From NCBI GenBank assembly GCA_028277885.1, contig JANQFK010000090.1, positions 1-40,314 on the forward strand: DNA of 40,314 nt, read 5' to 3'. Below the pieces are notes generated by a model. The model had not been told where the DNA came from, ran no database searches, and saw only the letters and a program-made list of their open reading frames with translations. The position numbers and the translations under genes were made by a program. The stretch is from Myxococcota bacterium (GTDB taxonomy: Bacteria > Myxococcota_A > UBA9160 > UBA6930). Shown here piece after piece: positions 14,794 through 21,952 of the stretch (positions are counted from its first letter, which is position 1; the number at the start of each line of letters is the position of its first letter).

Positions 14794-15492
14794 ATGCCGG
14801 CACGCTCGACACACCGCCGCTGGGGCTTCGCCCTCGCCACCGGGCTCGCCCTGTGGCTGGCCGGGGCGGCCGCCGGCTCCGCCGGGGCGGAGACCTGGTA
14901 CGCCCAGCGCTTCACCTCGGGCGACACGCCCGTCCGCGTGGATCAGCTCTGGTCGAAGGGGCCGCGGCTGCGCTCCGAGACCGTGATCGCGGGCCGGCCC
15001 ATCCTCACCCTGGTCGCCGGGGAGCGCTACTTCATCGTCGACCGGCTCGCGGGCACCGGCATCGCGATCCGACGCAGCCCCGCGGCCCTCAAGGCCGACG
15101 CCCGGCGCGGCCGGCCCTTCGCCAACGAGGTCGACGAGCTGCTCCGGGCCGGCGCCGAGAAGGTCGGGCGCCAGAGCCTCGGCGACCGGGACTGCGACCT
15201 CTACCGCTACACCGGGCCCGCGGGCCGCCAGGAGGCCTGCGTCTCCCCCGACGCCGCGCGGCTGCCGATCCAGGTGGAGCGCTGGGTGCGCGCCTCGGGG
15301 CAGCGCGCCCTGGTGCGCTACCTCGACTGGTCCCGGGGGTTCCCCGTCCCCGACGGCTTCTTCGAGCCGGACCCGCGCTGGCAGATCGAGTCGATCGACT
15401 ACGACGACTACCGGAAGCGCTCGAGGAAGGAGCCCGTGGGCCCGGCGCCGCCCTTCTTCAGCAGCCTGCTCCACGGCTCGCCGGACTCCTAG
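14794..15492 (+). CDS. Secreted protein of unknown function
   Basis: This 232-residue protein has a clear signal peptide. It begins with basic residues (PARSTHRRW), followed by a hydrophobic core (GFALATGLALWLAGAAAG) and likely cleavage at AGA/ET. The mature part is beta-rich (TWYAQRFTSGDTPVRVDQLW, LTLVAGERYFIVD). It recalls LolA/DUF4412-like periplasmic lipid-binding folds, but I see no diagnostic motif, so this is only a hint. A Cys pair (RDCDLYRY and EACVSP) could form a disulfide. I chose ATG 14794 because GGGGAG lies about 5 nt upstream; ATGs at 14743 and 14782 are alternatives. TAAGAT (14747-14752) may be its -10. The stop lies in the left CTAG of repeat copy B. Confidence 0.75.
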   Translation: MPARSTHRRWGFALATGLALWLAGAAAGSAGAETWYAQRFTSGDTPVRVDQLWSKGPRLRSETVIAGRPILTLVAGERYFIVDRLAGTGIAIRRSPAALKADARRGRPFANEVDELLRAGAEKVGRQSLGDRDCDLYRYTGPAGRQEACVSPDAARLPIQVERWVRASGQRALVRYLDWSRGFPVPDGFFEPDPRWQIESIDYDDYRKRSRKEPVGPAPPFFSSLLHGSPDS

Positions 15493-15556
15493 CCGCGATT
15501 CCGCTTCGCGGAGTCTTCCGCGTCGTCGGCTGACCCTCTCGGGTCGGCCTCCTAGC
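15488..15556 (+). repeat. Double-hairpin CTAG-bounded element, copy B
   Basis: This copy fills the whole gap between two convergent genes. It starts CCTAGC (15488-15493) and carries hairpin I (GATTCCGC-TTC-GCGGAGTC, 15497-15515, one G-T pair). After the spacer TTCCGCGTCGTC comes hairpin II (GCTGACCC-TCTC-GGGTCGGC, 15529-15548, one G-T pair), and it closes CCTCCTAGC. It matches the unit at 31003-31071 almost base for base. The TAG stop of the secreted-protein gene lies in the left CTAG and the TAG of mrp in the right one, so no other sequence remains between the genes. Confidence 0.87.
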
Positions 15557-16661
15557 TCGGCGAGGTCACCCAGGTGATGTTGGCGTCCGCGATGGCCGGC
15601 GTGCGCTCGGCGAGCACCGCCAGCTTGCGGGCCAGGGTGCCGGACAGGGTCCGGAAGGCGCCCGCCGCGGGGCTCTCCGGGGCGTGGACCAGGATCGGGC
15701 GCCCGGCGTCTCCGCCCTCGACCACCCGCGGGTCGATGGGGACCTCGCCCAGGAACGGCACGCCCAGCTCCTCGGCGATGCGCTTCCCCCCGCCCTCGCC
15801 AAAGATGTAGTACTTGCGGTCCGGCAGGTCGGGCGGCGTGAAGAAGGACATGTTCTCGATCACGCCGAGCACCGGCACGTTCACCTTCTCGAACATCTTG
15901 AGGCCCTTGCGGGCGTCCACCAGGGACAGGTCGTTGGCGGTGGTGACGATCACGGCGCCCGAGAGCGGCGCCTGCTGGGTCAGGGTGAGGGCCGCGTCGC
16001 CGGTGCCCGGCGGCAGGTCGATCACCAGGTAGTCGAGCTCGCCCCACTCGACGTCGGCGAGGAACTGGCGGATGAGTCCGTGCACCATGGGGCCGCGCCA
16101 GATCACGGGCGAGTTGTCGTTCACGAAGAAGCCCATCGACATGGCCTTCAGGCCCTGGGCCTCGAGGGGCAGGATGCACTTGCGCTCGCCGCGCTCCACG
16201 CTCTCGGGGCGCTGGCTCACCCCGAGCAGCAGCGGCAGCGACGGGCCGTAGACGTCGGCGTCGAGGATCCCCACGGCGGCCCCGCTCTCGGCCAGGGCCA
16301 GCGCGAGGTTCACCGCGGTGGTGCTCTTGCCGACGCCGCCCTTGCCCGAGGCGACCGCGATGGTGTTCTTCACGCCGGGCAGCAGCTCGCCCTGGGGCTG
16401 GCTCGGCGAGCGGCCCCGGGTGTTGGCCGTCATGCGCACCGCGACGTCCTCGACGCCGGGCAGCGCCGCGACCCGCTCCGTGGCCGCGCGCTCGAACTCC
16501 GCCTTCACCGGGCAGGCCGGGGTGGTGAGCTCGATGTCGAAGGAGACCCGGGAGCCGTCGACGACGAGGTTCTTGATGAAGCCGAGGTCGACGATGCTCT
16601 TGCCGAAGTCCGGGTCGACGATGGGGCGCAGGGCCTCCAGGACCTGGGATTCGTTCACCAT
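15552..16661 (-). CDS. mrp: Mrp/ApbC-family Fe-S carrier P-loop ATPase lacking CxxC
   Basis: This 369-residue protein matches the Mrp (ApbC/Nbp35) group of iron-sulfur cluster carriers. Residues 1-90 form a MIP18/DUF59 domain with its conserved Cys (TTPACPVKAEFE, Cys50). The deviant Walker A is SGKGGVGKSTTAVNLA (106-113), with DADVYGPSLPLLLG and DLPPGTGDAALTL after it. The usual C-terminal CxxC that bridges the cluster is absent: the segment after ENMSFF reads TPPDLPDRKYYIFG. The protein has only two cysteines. The ATG is preceded 6 nt upstream by a TAGGCT box with a good -35, so it may be leaderless. Its stop is in repeat copy B. Confidence 0.93.
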   Translation of the reverse strand: MVNESQVLEALRPIVDPDFGKSIVDLGFIKNLVVDGSRVSFDIELTTPACPVKAEFERAATERVAALPGVEDVAVRMTANTRGRSPSQPQGELLPGVKNTIAVASGKGGVGKSTTAVNLALALAESGAAVGILDADVYGPSLPLLLGVSQRPESVERGERKCILPLEAQGLKAMSMGFFVNDNSPVIWRGPMVHGLIRQFLADVEWGELDYLVIDLPPGTGDAALTLTQQAPLSGAVIVTTANDLSLVDARKGLKMFEKVNVPVLGVIENMSFFTPPDLPDRKYYIFGEGGGKRIAEELGVPFLGEVPIDPRVVEGGDAGRPILVHAPESPAAGAFRTLSGTLARKLAVLAERTPAIADANITWVTSPS

Positions 16662-16667
16662 TCCAGG

Positions 16668-16696
16668 AGCCTAGGAATTCGGACCGAAATGGTCAA
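16668..16696 (-). promoter_or_regulatory. Sigma70-type promoter for mrp
   Basis: On the minus strand, TTGACC (plus 16691-16696) and TAGGCT (16668-16673) are separated by exactly 17 nt. The -10 ends 6 nt before the mrp ATG. This is the best promoter match in the window. It would place the transcription start at or beside the A of the start codon. It lies just after the stop of the upstream SDR gene, so mrp probably has its own promoter. Confidence 0.65.
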
Positions 16697-16699
16697 GAT

Positions 16700-17527
16700 T
16701 CACGGGTCGAGGGCCCAGCGCTCCGGGTCGAAGCAGGCCTCGAGCCGCGCCGAGCGGCGCTGGAGGATGGGGCGCTGCTCGTCGTGGGTGAGGACGTAGG
16801 GCTCGTCCCGCTCGATGGCGCGCACCACGCGCCGCGCCACCTCCTCGGCGCTCTTGACCCCACCCTGCATGGCGTCGGCGGAGGGCCGGGGCGGCGGCGG
16901 CTCGTCGCGGGCCACGGCGCCGGGGCGCAGCCGCTCGGAGTTCGCGTTGATGTTGGTGGCGACGATCATCGGGCAGAGCACGCTGACCCCGATGCCGTGG
17001 GGGGCGAGCTCGCGGCGCAGCGCCTCGGAGACCCCGACCACGGCGAACTTCGACGCGCAGTAGATGCCGAGCCACTGCATCCCCACCAGCCCCGCCATGG
17101 AGGCAGTGTTCACCACGTGGCCGCCCTCGCCCCGCTCGAGCATGCGGGGCAGGAAGGCCTGGAGGCCGTGCACCACGCCCCAGAAGTTCACCGCCATGGT
17201 GTACTCCCAGTCCTGGTGGGGGCTCTTCACGACCTCGCCGGCGGTGAAGATGCCGGCGTTGTTGCAGAGCAGGTGGACGGCGCCGTAGTGGTCGAAGACG
17301 CGGTCCGCGGCGCGGGCCACGGAGGCGCGGTCCGAGACGTCCGTCGGCACCGCCAGCACCTCGGTGCCGGCGTCGCGGTGGGCGGCCACGGCCGCCTCGA
17401 GGGCGGCCTCGTCGACGTCGGCCAGGGCCAGGCGCGCGCCGCGGGCCGCGAACGCCCGGGCCAGAGCGGCACCGATCCCGCTGGCGCCGCCGGTCACCAC
17501 GGCGACGCGGTCCTGGAAGGGATCCAT
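16700..17527 (-). CDS. Short-chain dehydrogenase/reductase (SDR)
   Basis: This 275-residue NAD(P)-dependent oxidoreductase is a classical SDR. The cofactor motif is TGGASGIGAALARAF (T-G-x3-G-x-G); it also has LLCNNAGIF, the catalytic Ser in VVNTASMAG and the YCASK Tyr-Lys pair. An Asp at the end of beta-2 (LADVDEAAL) suggests NAD(H). The C-terminal region (about 190-275) is longer than in small SDRs and Pro-rich in part. The substrate is unknown. GAGGAG lies upstream of the ATG and a TAGAGT box further up. It is downstream of the CaiB-like gene on the same strand (31 nt), which suggests a shared catabolic role. Confidence 0.9.
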   Translation of the reverse strand: MDPFQDRVAVVTGGASGIGAALARAFAARGARLALADVDEAALEAAVAAHRDAGTEVLAVPTDVSDRASVARAADRVFDHYGAVHLLCNNAGIFTAGEVVKSPHQDWEYTMAVNFWGVVHGLQAFLPRMLERGEGGHVVNTASMAGLVGMQWLGIYCASKFAVVGVSEALRRELAPHGIGVSVLCPMIVATNINANSERLRPGAVARDEPPPPRPSADAMQGGVKSAEEVARRVVRAIERDEPYVLTHDEQRPILQRRSARLEACFDPERWALDP

Positions 17528-17558
17528 GGGGGCTCCTCGCTTCTCCGGGCCGCCGACT

Positions 17559-18740
17559 CTAGCGCGCGTCGGGGGGCGCCGCGGCGAGGACGCCGGCGGC
17601 CTCGAGGGCGCGCACCCGCGCCGGGTCGAGGCCGAGCAGCTCGCCGAGCACCTCGGCGTTGTGCTCGCCGCGGCGCGGGGCCGGGCCGCGCACCGCGCAC
17701 TCGGAGCGGCCGAAGCGGTAGGGGGCGCGCACCACCGGGCGGGTGCCGCCGCGGCGGTCGTCCACGAGGGCGAGCAGCTCGCGCTCCCGGGCCAGCGGGC
17801 CGGTGGCGGCCTCGCGCAGGGAGACCACCGCCGCGCAGGCCAGGCCCGCCGCCTCGAGGCGCTCCACCAGCACCTCGACGTTCGGGGCCGCCGCCATCCA
17901 GGCCTCGATGGCGGCGCGCCGGCGCCGGGCCTTGGTGGGCACGTCGGCGTCGGGCGGCGCCGGGTCGCCGAGCTCGGGCCAGCGCTCGCGCAGCTGCATC
18001 CAGACGTGGGGCTCGCGGCCCGCCACCGCCATGCGGCCGTTGGGTCCCGCGTCGTAGAGCGGCCCCGTGTCCTCGCCGCCGCGGGGCTCGAGCAGCGCGA
18101 AGTGGGTGTCGGTGTAGCTCGACAGCACGGCGTCGAACATCGCCACCTCGACGCGCTCGCCCAGGCCGGTGCGCTCGGCGACGCGCAGGGCCGAGAGCAG
18201 CGCCACGGCGGCGTGGAGCCCCGCCACCGAGTCCGCGTAGGCCTGGGCGATCTGGGTGACCGGCGTGCCGTAGCGGTGGGCCTGGTCCTCGAGGATCCCG
18301 GTGGCGGCGTGCACGATGGGGGCGAAGGCGCGCCGCTCGCGCCAGGAGCCTTCGCTGCCGAAGCCCGAGACCGAGACCATCACGGCCTTCGGGTTGGCGT
18401 CGTGGATCGTCTCCCAGCCGATCCCCAGGCGCTCGGCCACGCCGGGGCGGAAGTTCTCGATCACCGCGTCGCAGGCGCCGGCCAGGGCGAGCACGAGCTC
18501 GCGTCCCTCGGGCTTGCCGGCGTCGATGCACACGTTGCGCTTGCCCGCGTTCAGCCCGGTGTAGAAGCCCGACATGCCGCGGTCCGCCTTGGCGGCCACG
18601 TTGCGGATCTCGTCGCCGCCGGGCGGCTCCAGCTTGACGACGTCGGCGCCGAGATCCGCGAACAGACGGCCCACGTAGGGGCCGGCCAGGACCCGGGAGA
18701 GGTCCAGCACGCGGACGCCGTCGAGGGGGCCTTCGGGCAC
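17559..18740 (-). CDS. CaiB/BaiF family (type III) CoA-transferase
   Basis: This 393-residue protein belongs to the interlocked-dimer family that moves CoA between carboxylic acids. Visible signatures are LDGVRVLDLSRVLAGPYVGRLFADLGADVVKLEPPGGDE at the N-terminus, NAGKRNVCID, VIENFRPGVAERLG, SVSGFG, and the putative catalytic Asp in AYADSVAGLHAAVALL. The family includes carnitine, bile-acid, oxalate and racemase members; the sequence alone does not identify the acid. The start is GTG 18740, with a TAGACT box ending 6 nt upstream. It is divergent from the VOC gene with only 29 nt between start codons. The nearby SDRs fit a fatty-acid or sterol-like acyl-CoA pathway (inference). Confidence 0.92.
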   Translation of the reverse strand: MPEGPLDGVRVLDLSRVLAGPYVGRLFADLGADVVKLEPPGGDEIRNVAAKADRGMSGFYTGLNAGKRNVCIDAGKPEGRELVLALAGACDAVIENFRPGVAERLGIGWETIHDANPKAVMVSVSGFGSEGSWRERRAFAPIVHAATGILEDQAHRYGTPVTQIAQAYADSVAGLHAAVALLSALRVAERTGLGERVEVAMFDAVLSSYTDTHFALLEPRGGEDTGPLYDAGPNGRMAVAGREPHVWMQLRERWPELGDPAPPDADVPTKARRRRAAIEAWMAAAPNVEVLVERLEAAGLACAAVVSLREAATGPLARERELLALVDDRRGGTRPVVRAPYRFGRSECAVRGPAPRRGEHNAEVLGELLGLDPARVRALEAAGVLAAAPPDAR

Positions 18741-18746
18741 GGGCGG

Positions 18747-18762
18747 AGTCTAGCGGTATGCT
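18747..18762. promoter_or_regulatory. Back-to-back -10 boxes in a 29-nt divergent gap
   Basis: The gap between GTG 18740 (minus) and ATG 18770 (plus) holds two -10-like hexamers. TAGACT on minus (plus 18747-18752) ends 6 nt from the CaiB start. TATGCT on plus (18757-18762) ends 7 nt from the VOC start. Each -35 would lie inside the opposite gene, and neither is strong. If used, both messages would be leaderless and the two promoters would compete for the same DNA. Confidence 0.45.
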
Positions 18763-18769
18763 TCGGTCC

Positions 18770-19297
18770 ATGAGCCGCCGCTTCGGCCCCATCCGCCAGA
18801 ACGGCTACGTGGTGCGCGACATCGAGGCCGCGCTGAAGCACTGGACCGAGGTGCTCGGCGTGGGGCCGTTCTTCTACTTCGAGCGCGTTCCCATCGAGGA
18901 CTTCCGCTACCGCGGCGAGCCGTCCCCCCTCGAGGTGAGCATCGCCCTGGCCAACTCCGGCGACCTCCAGGTGGAGCTGATCCAGCAGCGCAACGACGCG
19001 CCCTCCATGTACCGGGACTTCCTGGCGGCGGGCCACGAGGGGCTCCAGCACGTCGCCTTCTGGCCCGAGGACCTCGACGCCGCCCTCGCCGACGCAGCCG
19101 CCGCGGGCTTCGCGGTCGGGCAGTCCGGCGAGATCGGCGAGCGGGGCCGCTTCGTCTACCTGGCGCCGGAGCACCACCCGGGCACGGTGATGGAGCTCTC
19201 CGAGGTGAGCGGGCCCAAGGGCCGCTTCTTCGCCCACATCGCCGAGGTGGCGCGGGGCTGGGACGGCAGCGAGCCCGTGCGCCCCATCGGAGGCTGA
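18770..19297 (+). CDS. VOC superfamily (glyoxalase/epimerase-like) protein
   Basis: This 175-residue protein has the paired beta-alpha-beta-beta-beta modules of the vicinal oxygen chelate fold. It begins GPIRQNGYVVRDIEAALKHW and has VLGVGPFFYFE, LQVELIQQ, GLQHVAFWPEDLDAAL and TVMELSEV. Metal-ligand candidates are Gln or His in the first strand (IRQNGYV), Glu in VELIQQ, His in LQHVAFW and Glu in VMELSEV. Methylmalonyl-CoA epimerase and glyoxalase I are the nearest known functions, but neither is proved. ATG 18770 sits 7 nt after TATGCT; ATG 18758 overlaps that box and would add four residues. It converges with the next SDR 14 nt downstream. Confidence 0.85.
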   Translation: MSRRFGPIRQNGYVVRDIEAALKHWTEVLGVGPFFYFERVPIEDFRYRGEPSPLEVSIALANSGDLQVELIQQRNDAPSMYRDFLAAGHEGLQHVAFWPEDLDAALADAAAAGFAVGQSGEIGERGRFVYLAPEHHPGTVMELSEVSGPKGRFFAHIAEVARGWDGSEPVRPIGG

Positions 19298-19311
19298 CGG
19301 GGGGCGACGCC

Positions 19312-20103
19312 CTACAGGGGCTTCGTCGGCACGCGCAGGTTGGTGGCCTCGGTGCCGCCGTCCACCTGGAACACCTTGCCCGTCACCCACTCGCCGGCCG
19401 GCGAGGCGAGGTAGAGCGCGCAGGCCGCGATGTCCTCGACCCGGCCGATGCGACCCATGGGCGTTCCCTCCTCGAGCTGCCGGCGGATCGCCTCGTGGGT
19501 CATCACGAACTCGAGGGCCGAGGTGTCGACGGCCCCCACCGCGATGGCGTTGACCCGCACCTTCGGCGCCCACTCCGACGCGAGCTGGCGCGTCATGAAG
19601 GAGAGGGCGGCCTTCGCGGTGCCGTAGGCGACGAAGGCGGGCTGCACCAGCTCGCCGGCGCGCGACGAGACGTTGACGATCGAGCCGCCGCCCGCGGTCT
19701 CGACCATGCGCGGCACGGCGAGCTGGCTGAGCTCGAAGGCGGAGATCACGTTGAAGCGGAAGGACTGCTCGAAGAAGCGCGTGCTGGTCTCGAGGGCCTC
19801 GCGCGGCGGCGTGCCGCCGGCGTTGTTCACCACCACGTCGAGCCGGCCCAGCTCGCCGACCGCGGCCTCCACCACCGCGGCCAGCTGCTCCGAGTCGGTC
19901 ACGTCGCAGGGCACCGCTACGGCGCGGCGGCCGCGCTCGCGCACCAGGCCGGCGGTCTCCTCGATCTGCTCCGGCGTGCGCGCGGCGCACACCACGTCGG
20001 CGCCGGCCTCGGCGAAGGCCAGGGCGACGCCCCGCCCGATGCCGCGCCCGGCGCCGGTCACGATGGCGACGCGGTCGGTCAGCTTGAAGCGGTCCAGGAT
20101 CAC
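19312..20103 (-). CDS. Short-chain dehydrogenase/reductase, FabG/7-alpha-HSDH type
   Basis: This 263-residue classical SDR has TGAGRGIGRGVALAF, the VNNAGGTPP segment, Asn in FNVISAF, the catalytic Ser in VNVSSRAGE and YGTAK. The C-terminus carries the FabG-like GRIGRVEDIAACALYLASPAGEWVTGKVFQVDGG. An Arg after beta-2 (CAARTPEQ) suggests NADP(H). GTG 20103 is chosen because GAGGAG lies 6 nt upstream; GTG 20133 would place the start inside a TAGTGT -10 candidate. It is divergent from the amidohydrolase gene. The substrate is unknown; steroid or 3-oxoacyl substrates are both possible. Confidence 0.9.
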   Translation of the reverse strand: MILDRFKLTDRVAIVTGAGRGIGRGVALAFAEAGADVVCAARTPEQIEETAGLVRERGRRAVAVPCDVTDSEQLAAVVEAAVGELGRLDVVVNNAGGTPPREALETSTRFFEQSFRFNVISAFELSQLAVPRMVETAGGGSIVNVSSRAGELVQPAFVAYGTAKAALSFMTRQLASEWAPKVRVNAIAVGAVDTSALEFVMTHEAIRRQLEEGTPMGRIGRVEDIAACALYLASPAGEWVTGKVFQVDGGTEATNLRVPTKPL

Positions 20104-20151
20104 GGCGACTCCTCGGCTCGGGGCGAGGCCCACACACTACCCCAGGCGTGG

Positions 20152-20157
20152 TAGCCT
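20152..20157 (+). promoter_or_regulatory. -10-like TAGCCT directly before the amidohydrolase start
   Basis: TAGCCT ends 6 nt before GTG 20164, and no Shine-Dalgarno sequence lies between, so a leaderless message is predicted. I see no clear -35. The spacing equals that at mrp, at the CaiB gene and at the hydrolase gene at 31866. Confidence 0.4.
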
Positions 20158-20163
20158 GCCGCC

Positions 20164-21411
20164 GTGGCCCAGGTGCTCGTCGAGAACGCCGCGCTCCTCG
20201 ATCCCGCCGCGGGCGTGCTGCGCCCCGGCGCCTCGCTGCTGGCCGAGGACGGGCGCGTGGTCGCCGTCGAGGAGGAGGGGCGCCCGCTCACCACCAGCGC
20301 GCCCGACGCGCGCCGCATCGACGCCGCCGGCCGCACCCTGATGCCGGGCCTGATCGACGCCCACGTCCACGCCGTCCTCACCACCCTGGACCTCGCCGCC
20401 CTCGAGAAGCGGCCCGTCACCCTGGTGGCCCAGGAGGCGCGCAACATCCTGGAGGCGATGCTGGCCCGCGGCTTCACCACGGTGCGCGACGCCGGCGGCG
20501 CCGACTGGGGGCTCGCCGAGGCGGTCGAGCGCGGCCTGATCCGCGGGCCGCGCCTGCACTTCTCCGGCCGCGTGCTCTCCCAGACCGGCGGCCACGGCGA
20601 CTTCCTCGGACGGGAGGACGCACCGGACCTGTGCGGCTGCCGGATCTACACCAACGGCTTCTCCCACGTCGCCGATGGCGTGCCCGCGGTGCGCAAGGCG
20701 GCCCGGGAGGAGCTGCGCCGCGGCGCCCGCCAGGTGAAGATCATGGCGTCGGGGGGCGTCGCCTCGCCGACGGACCCGATCTGGAACCTCCAGTACTCGC
20801 CCGAGGAGATGGAGGCCATCGTCGAGGAGGCCCGGGGCTGGCGCACCTACGCGATGGCCCACGCCTACACCCCCGAGGCCATCGCCCGCGCGGTGCGGGC
20901 CGGCGTGCGCAGCATCGAGCACGGCAACTTGATCGACGCCGACACCGCGGCGCTCATGGCGGAGCACGACGCCTTCCTGGTCCCCACCCTCGTCACCTAC
21001 TTCAAGATCGACGAGCTGGGCCGCGCCCTGGGCTTCCCCGAGGTGTCCCAGCGCAAGGTGCGCGACGTGCTCGACGCGGGCCTCGCCTCCCTCGAGATCG
21101 CCGGCCGGGCCGGCGTCGCCATGGGGTTCGGCACGGACCTGCTGGGCGAGACCCACCGCTTCCAGAACGAGGAGTTCCGGATCCGCGCCGAGGTGCTGCC
21201 CGCCGCCGAGATCCTGCGCTCCGCCACGACGGTGAACGCCGAGCTCCTCGACCGCAGCGGCGAGATCGGCGTGCTCGCGCCCGGTGCCTTCGCCGACCTG
21301 CTCCTCGTCGACGGCAACCCCCTCGACGACGTCGGGCTCCTCGCCGAGCCCGAGAAGCACCTCGCCCTCGTCATGAAGCAGGGCGAGGTGGTGGTGGAGC
21401 GCGGGCTCTAG
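20164..21411 (+). CDS. Amidohydrolase, Xaa-Pro dipeptidase-like subgroup
   Basis: This 415-residue metal-dependent hydrolase has the (beta/alpha)8 amidohydrolase fold. Metal ligands appear in order: GLIDAHVHAVL (HxH), the bridging Lys in QVKIMASGGVASP, His in MAHAYTP, His in SIEHGNLID, and the Asp in FGTDLLG. The N- and C-terminal strands (VLVENAALLDP; GEIGVLAPGAFADLLLVDGNP) form the usual beta-sandwich. The SGGVASP motif and layout resemble prolidase-like and carboxypeptidase members of COG1228; the exact substrate is uncertain. There is no signal peptide. Its TAG stop lies in a CTAG (21408-21411) shared with the converging DUF4389 gene. Confidence 0.9.
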   Translation: MAQVLVENAALLDPAAGVLRPGASLLAEDGRVVAVEEEGRPLTTSAPDARRIDAAGRTLMPGLIDAHVHAVLTTLDLAALEKRPVTLVAQEARNILEAMLARGFTTVRDAGGADWGLAEAVERGLIRGPRLHFSGRVLSQTGGHGDFLGREDAPDLCGCRIYTNGFSHVADGVPAVRKAAREELRRGARQVKIMASGGVASPTDPIWNLQYSPEEMEAIVEEARGWRTYAMAHAYTPEAIARAVRAGVRSIEHGNLIDADTAALMAEHDAFLVPTLVTYFKIDELGRALGFPEVSQRKVRDVLDAGLASLEIAGRAGVAMGFGTDLLGETHRFQNEEFRIRAEVLPAAEILRSATTVNAELLDRSGEIGVLAPGAFADLLLVDGNPLDDVGLLAEPEKHLALVMKQGEVVVERGL

Positions 21412-21809
21412 GGCTCCTCGTCGAGGTCCTCGCGAGCCTCGTACGGCTCGCGCGGGGGCAGGCCGAGGGCCTTGCTCTCCGTCTCCGAGGGGCGCCACGC
21501 CTCCTCCTCGAGCGCGTCGGGGAAGTCCGAGAAGGGGAAGGGGACCCGCGACTCGTTGTAGGTGAGGTAGCGACCGATCCGGTAGCGGTAGGCGAGGATG
21601 CGGTTGGCGAGCTCGCGCAGCCGCGGGCTCGGTGGCTGGCGGGTCACGAAGGCGACGAGCAGGGAGAAGACCACGATCACGGCGACCACGGTCTCGAGGA
21701 CGCCCTCCACGATCACGAAAAGGACGGTGAGCGCGAGACGCAGGCCGCTGTCGCGGCGATCGATCTCGTCGTCGTGCTCCATCGGGTAGCCGTGGACGGG
21801 TTCCGCCAT
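21408..21809 (-). CDS. DUF4389-type membrane protein
   Basis: This 133-residue protein has a hydrophilic N-terminus (EHDDEIDRRDSGLR), one long hydrophobic stretch at about residues 25-55 (LALTVLFVIVEGVLETVVAVIVVFSLLVAFV), enough for one or two helices, and an acidic Pro-rich tail. The pattern LFVIVEGVLE.., RLRELANRILAYRYRIGRYLTYN and VPFPFSDFP matches DUF4389 proteins, which have no known function. GAGGAGG lies upstream of ATG 21809. Its stop overlaps that of the amidohydrolase on the palindrome CTAG, with no intergenic bases. Confidence 0.85.
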   Translation of the reverse strand: MAEPVHGYPMEHDDEIDRRDSGLRLALTVLFVIVEGVLETVVAVIVVFSLLVAFVTRQPPSPRLRELANRILAYRYRIGRYLTYNESRVPFPFSDFPDALEEEAWRPSETESKALGLPPREPYEAREDLDEEP

Positions 21810-21925
21810 GCCGGGCCTCCTCGGACGCGCCGTCCTGATTCTGCACGCGGCGTGCCGGCTTGGGAAGCCCCGGGGAGGCGTCGGGGAGGCCCCGCCGCGC
21901 TCGGGACGCGCAGCCGCGGGGCTTC

Positions 21926-21947
21926 GGTGCAGCCGGGCGGCTGCACC
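21926..21947. terminator. Hairpin after the nitroreductase gene
   Basis: A perfect 9-bp stem, GGTGCAGCC/GGCTGCACC, with a GGGC loop lies 5 nt beyond the minus-strand nitroreductase stop. It lacks a T-tract, so it is at best a GC-type terminator. It occupies part of the 143-nt gap 21810-21952, which holds no gene. Confidence 0.4.
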
Positions 21948-21952
21948 CGCGC

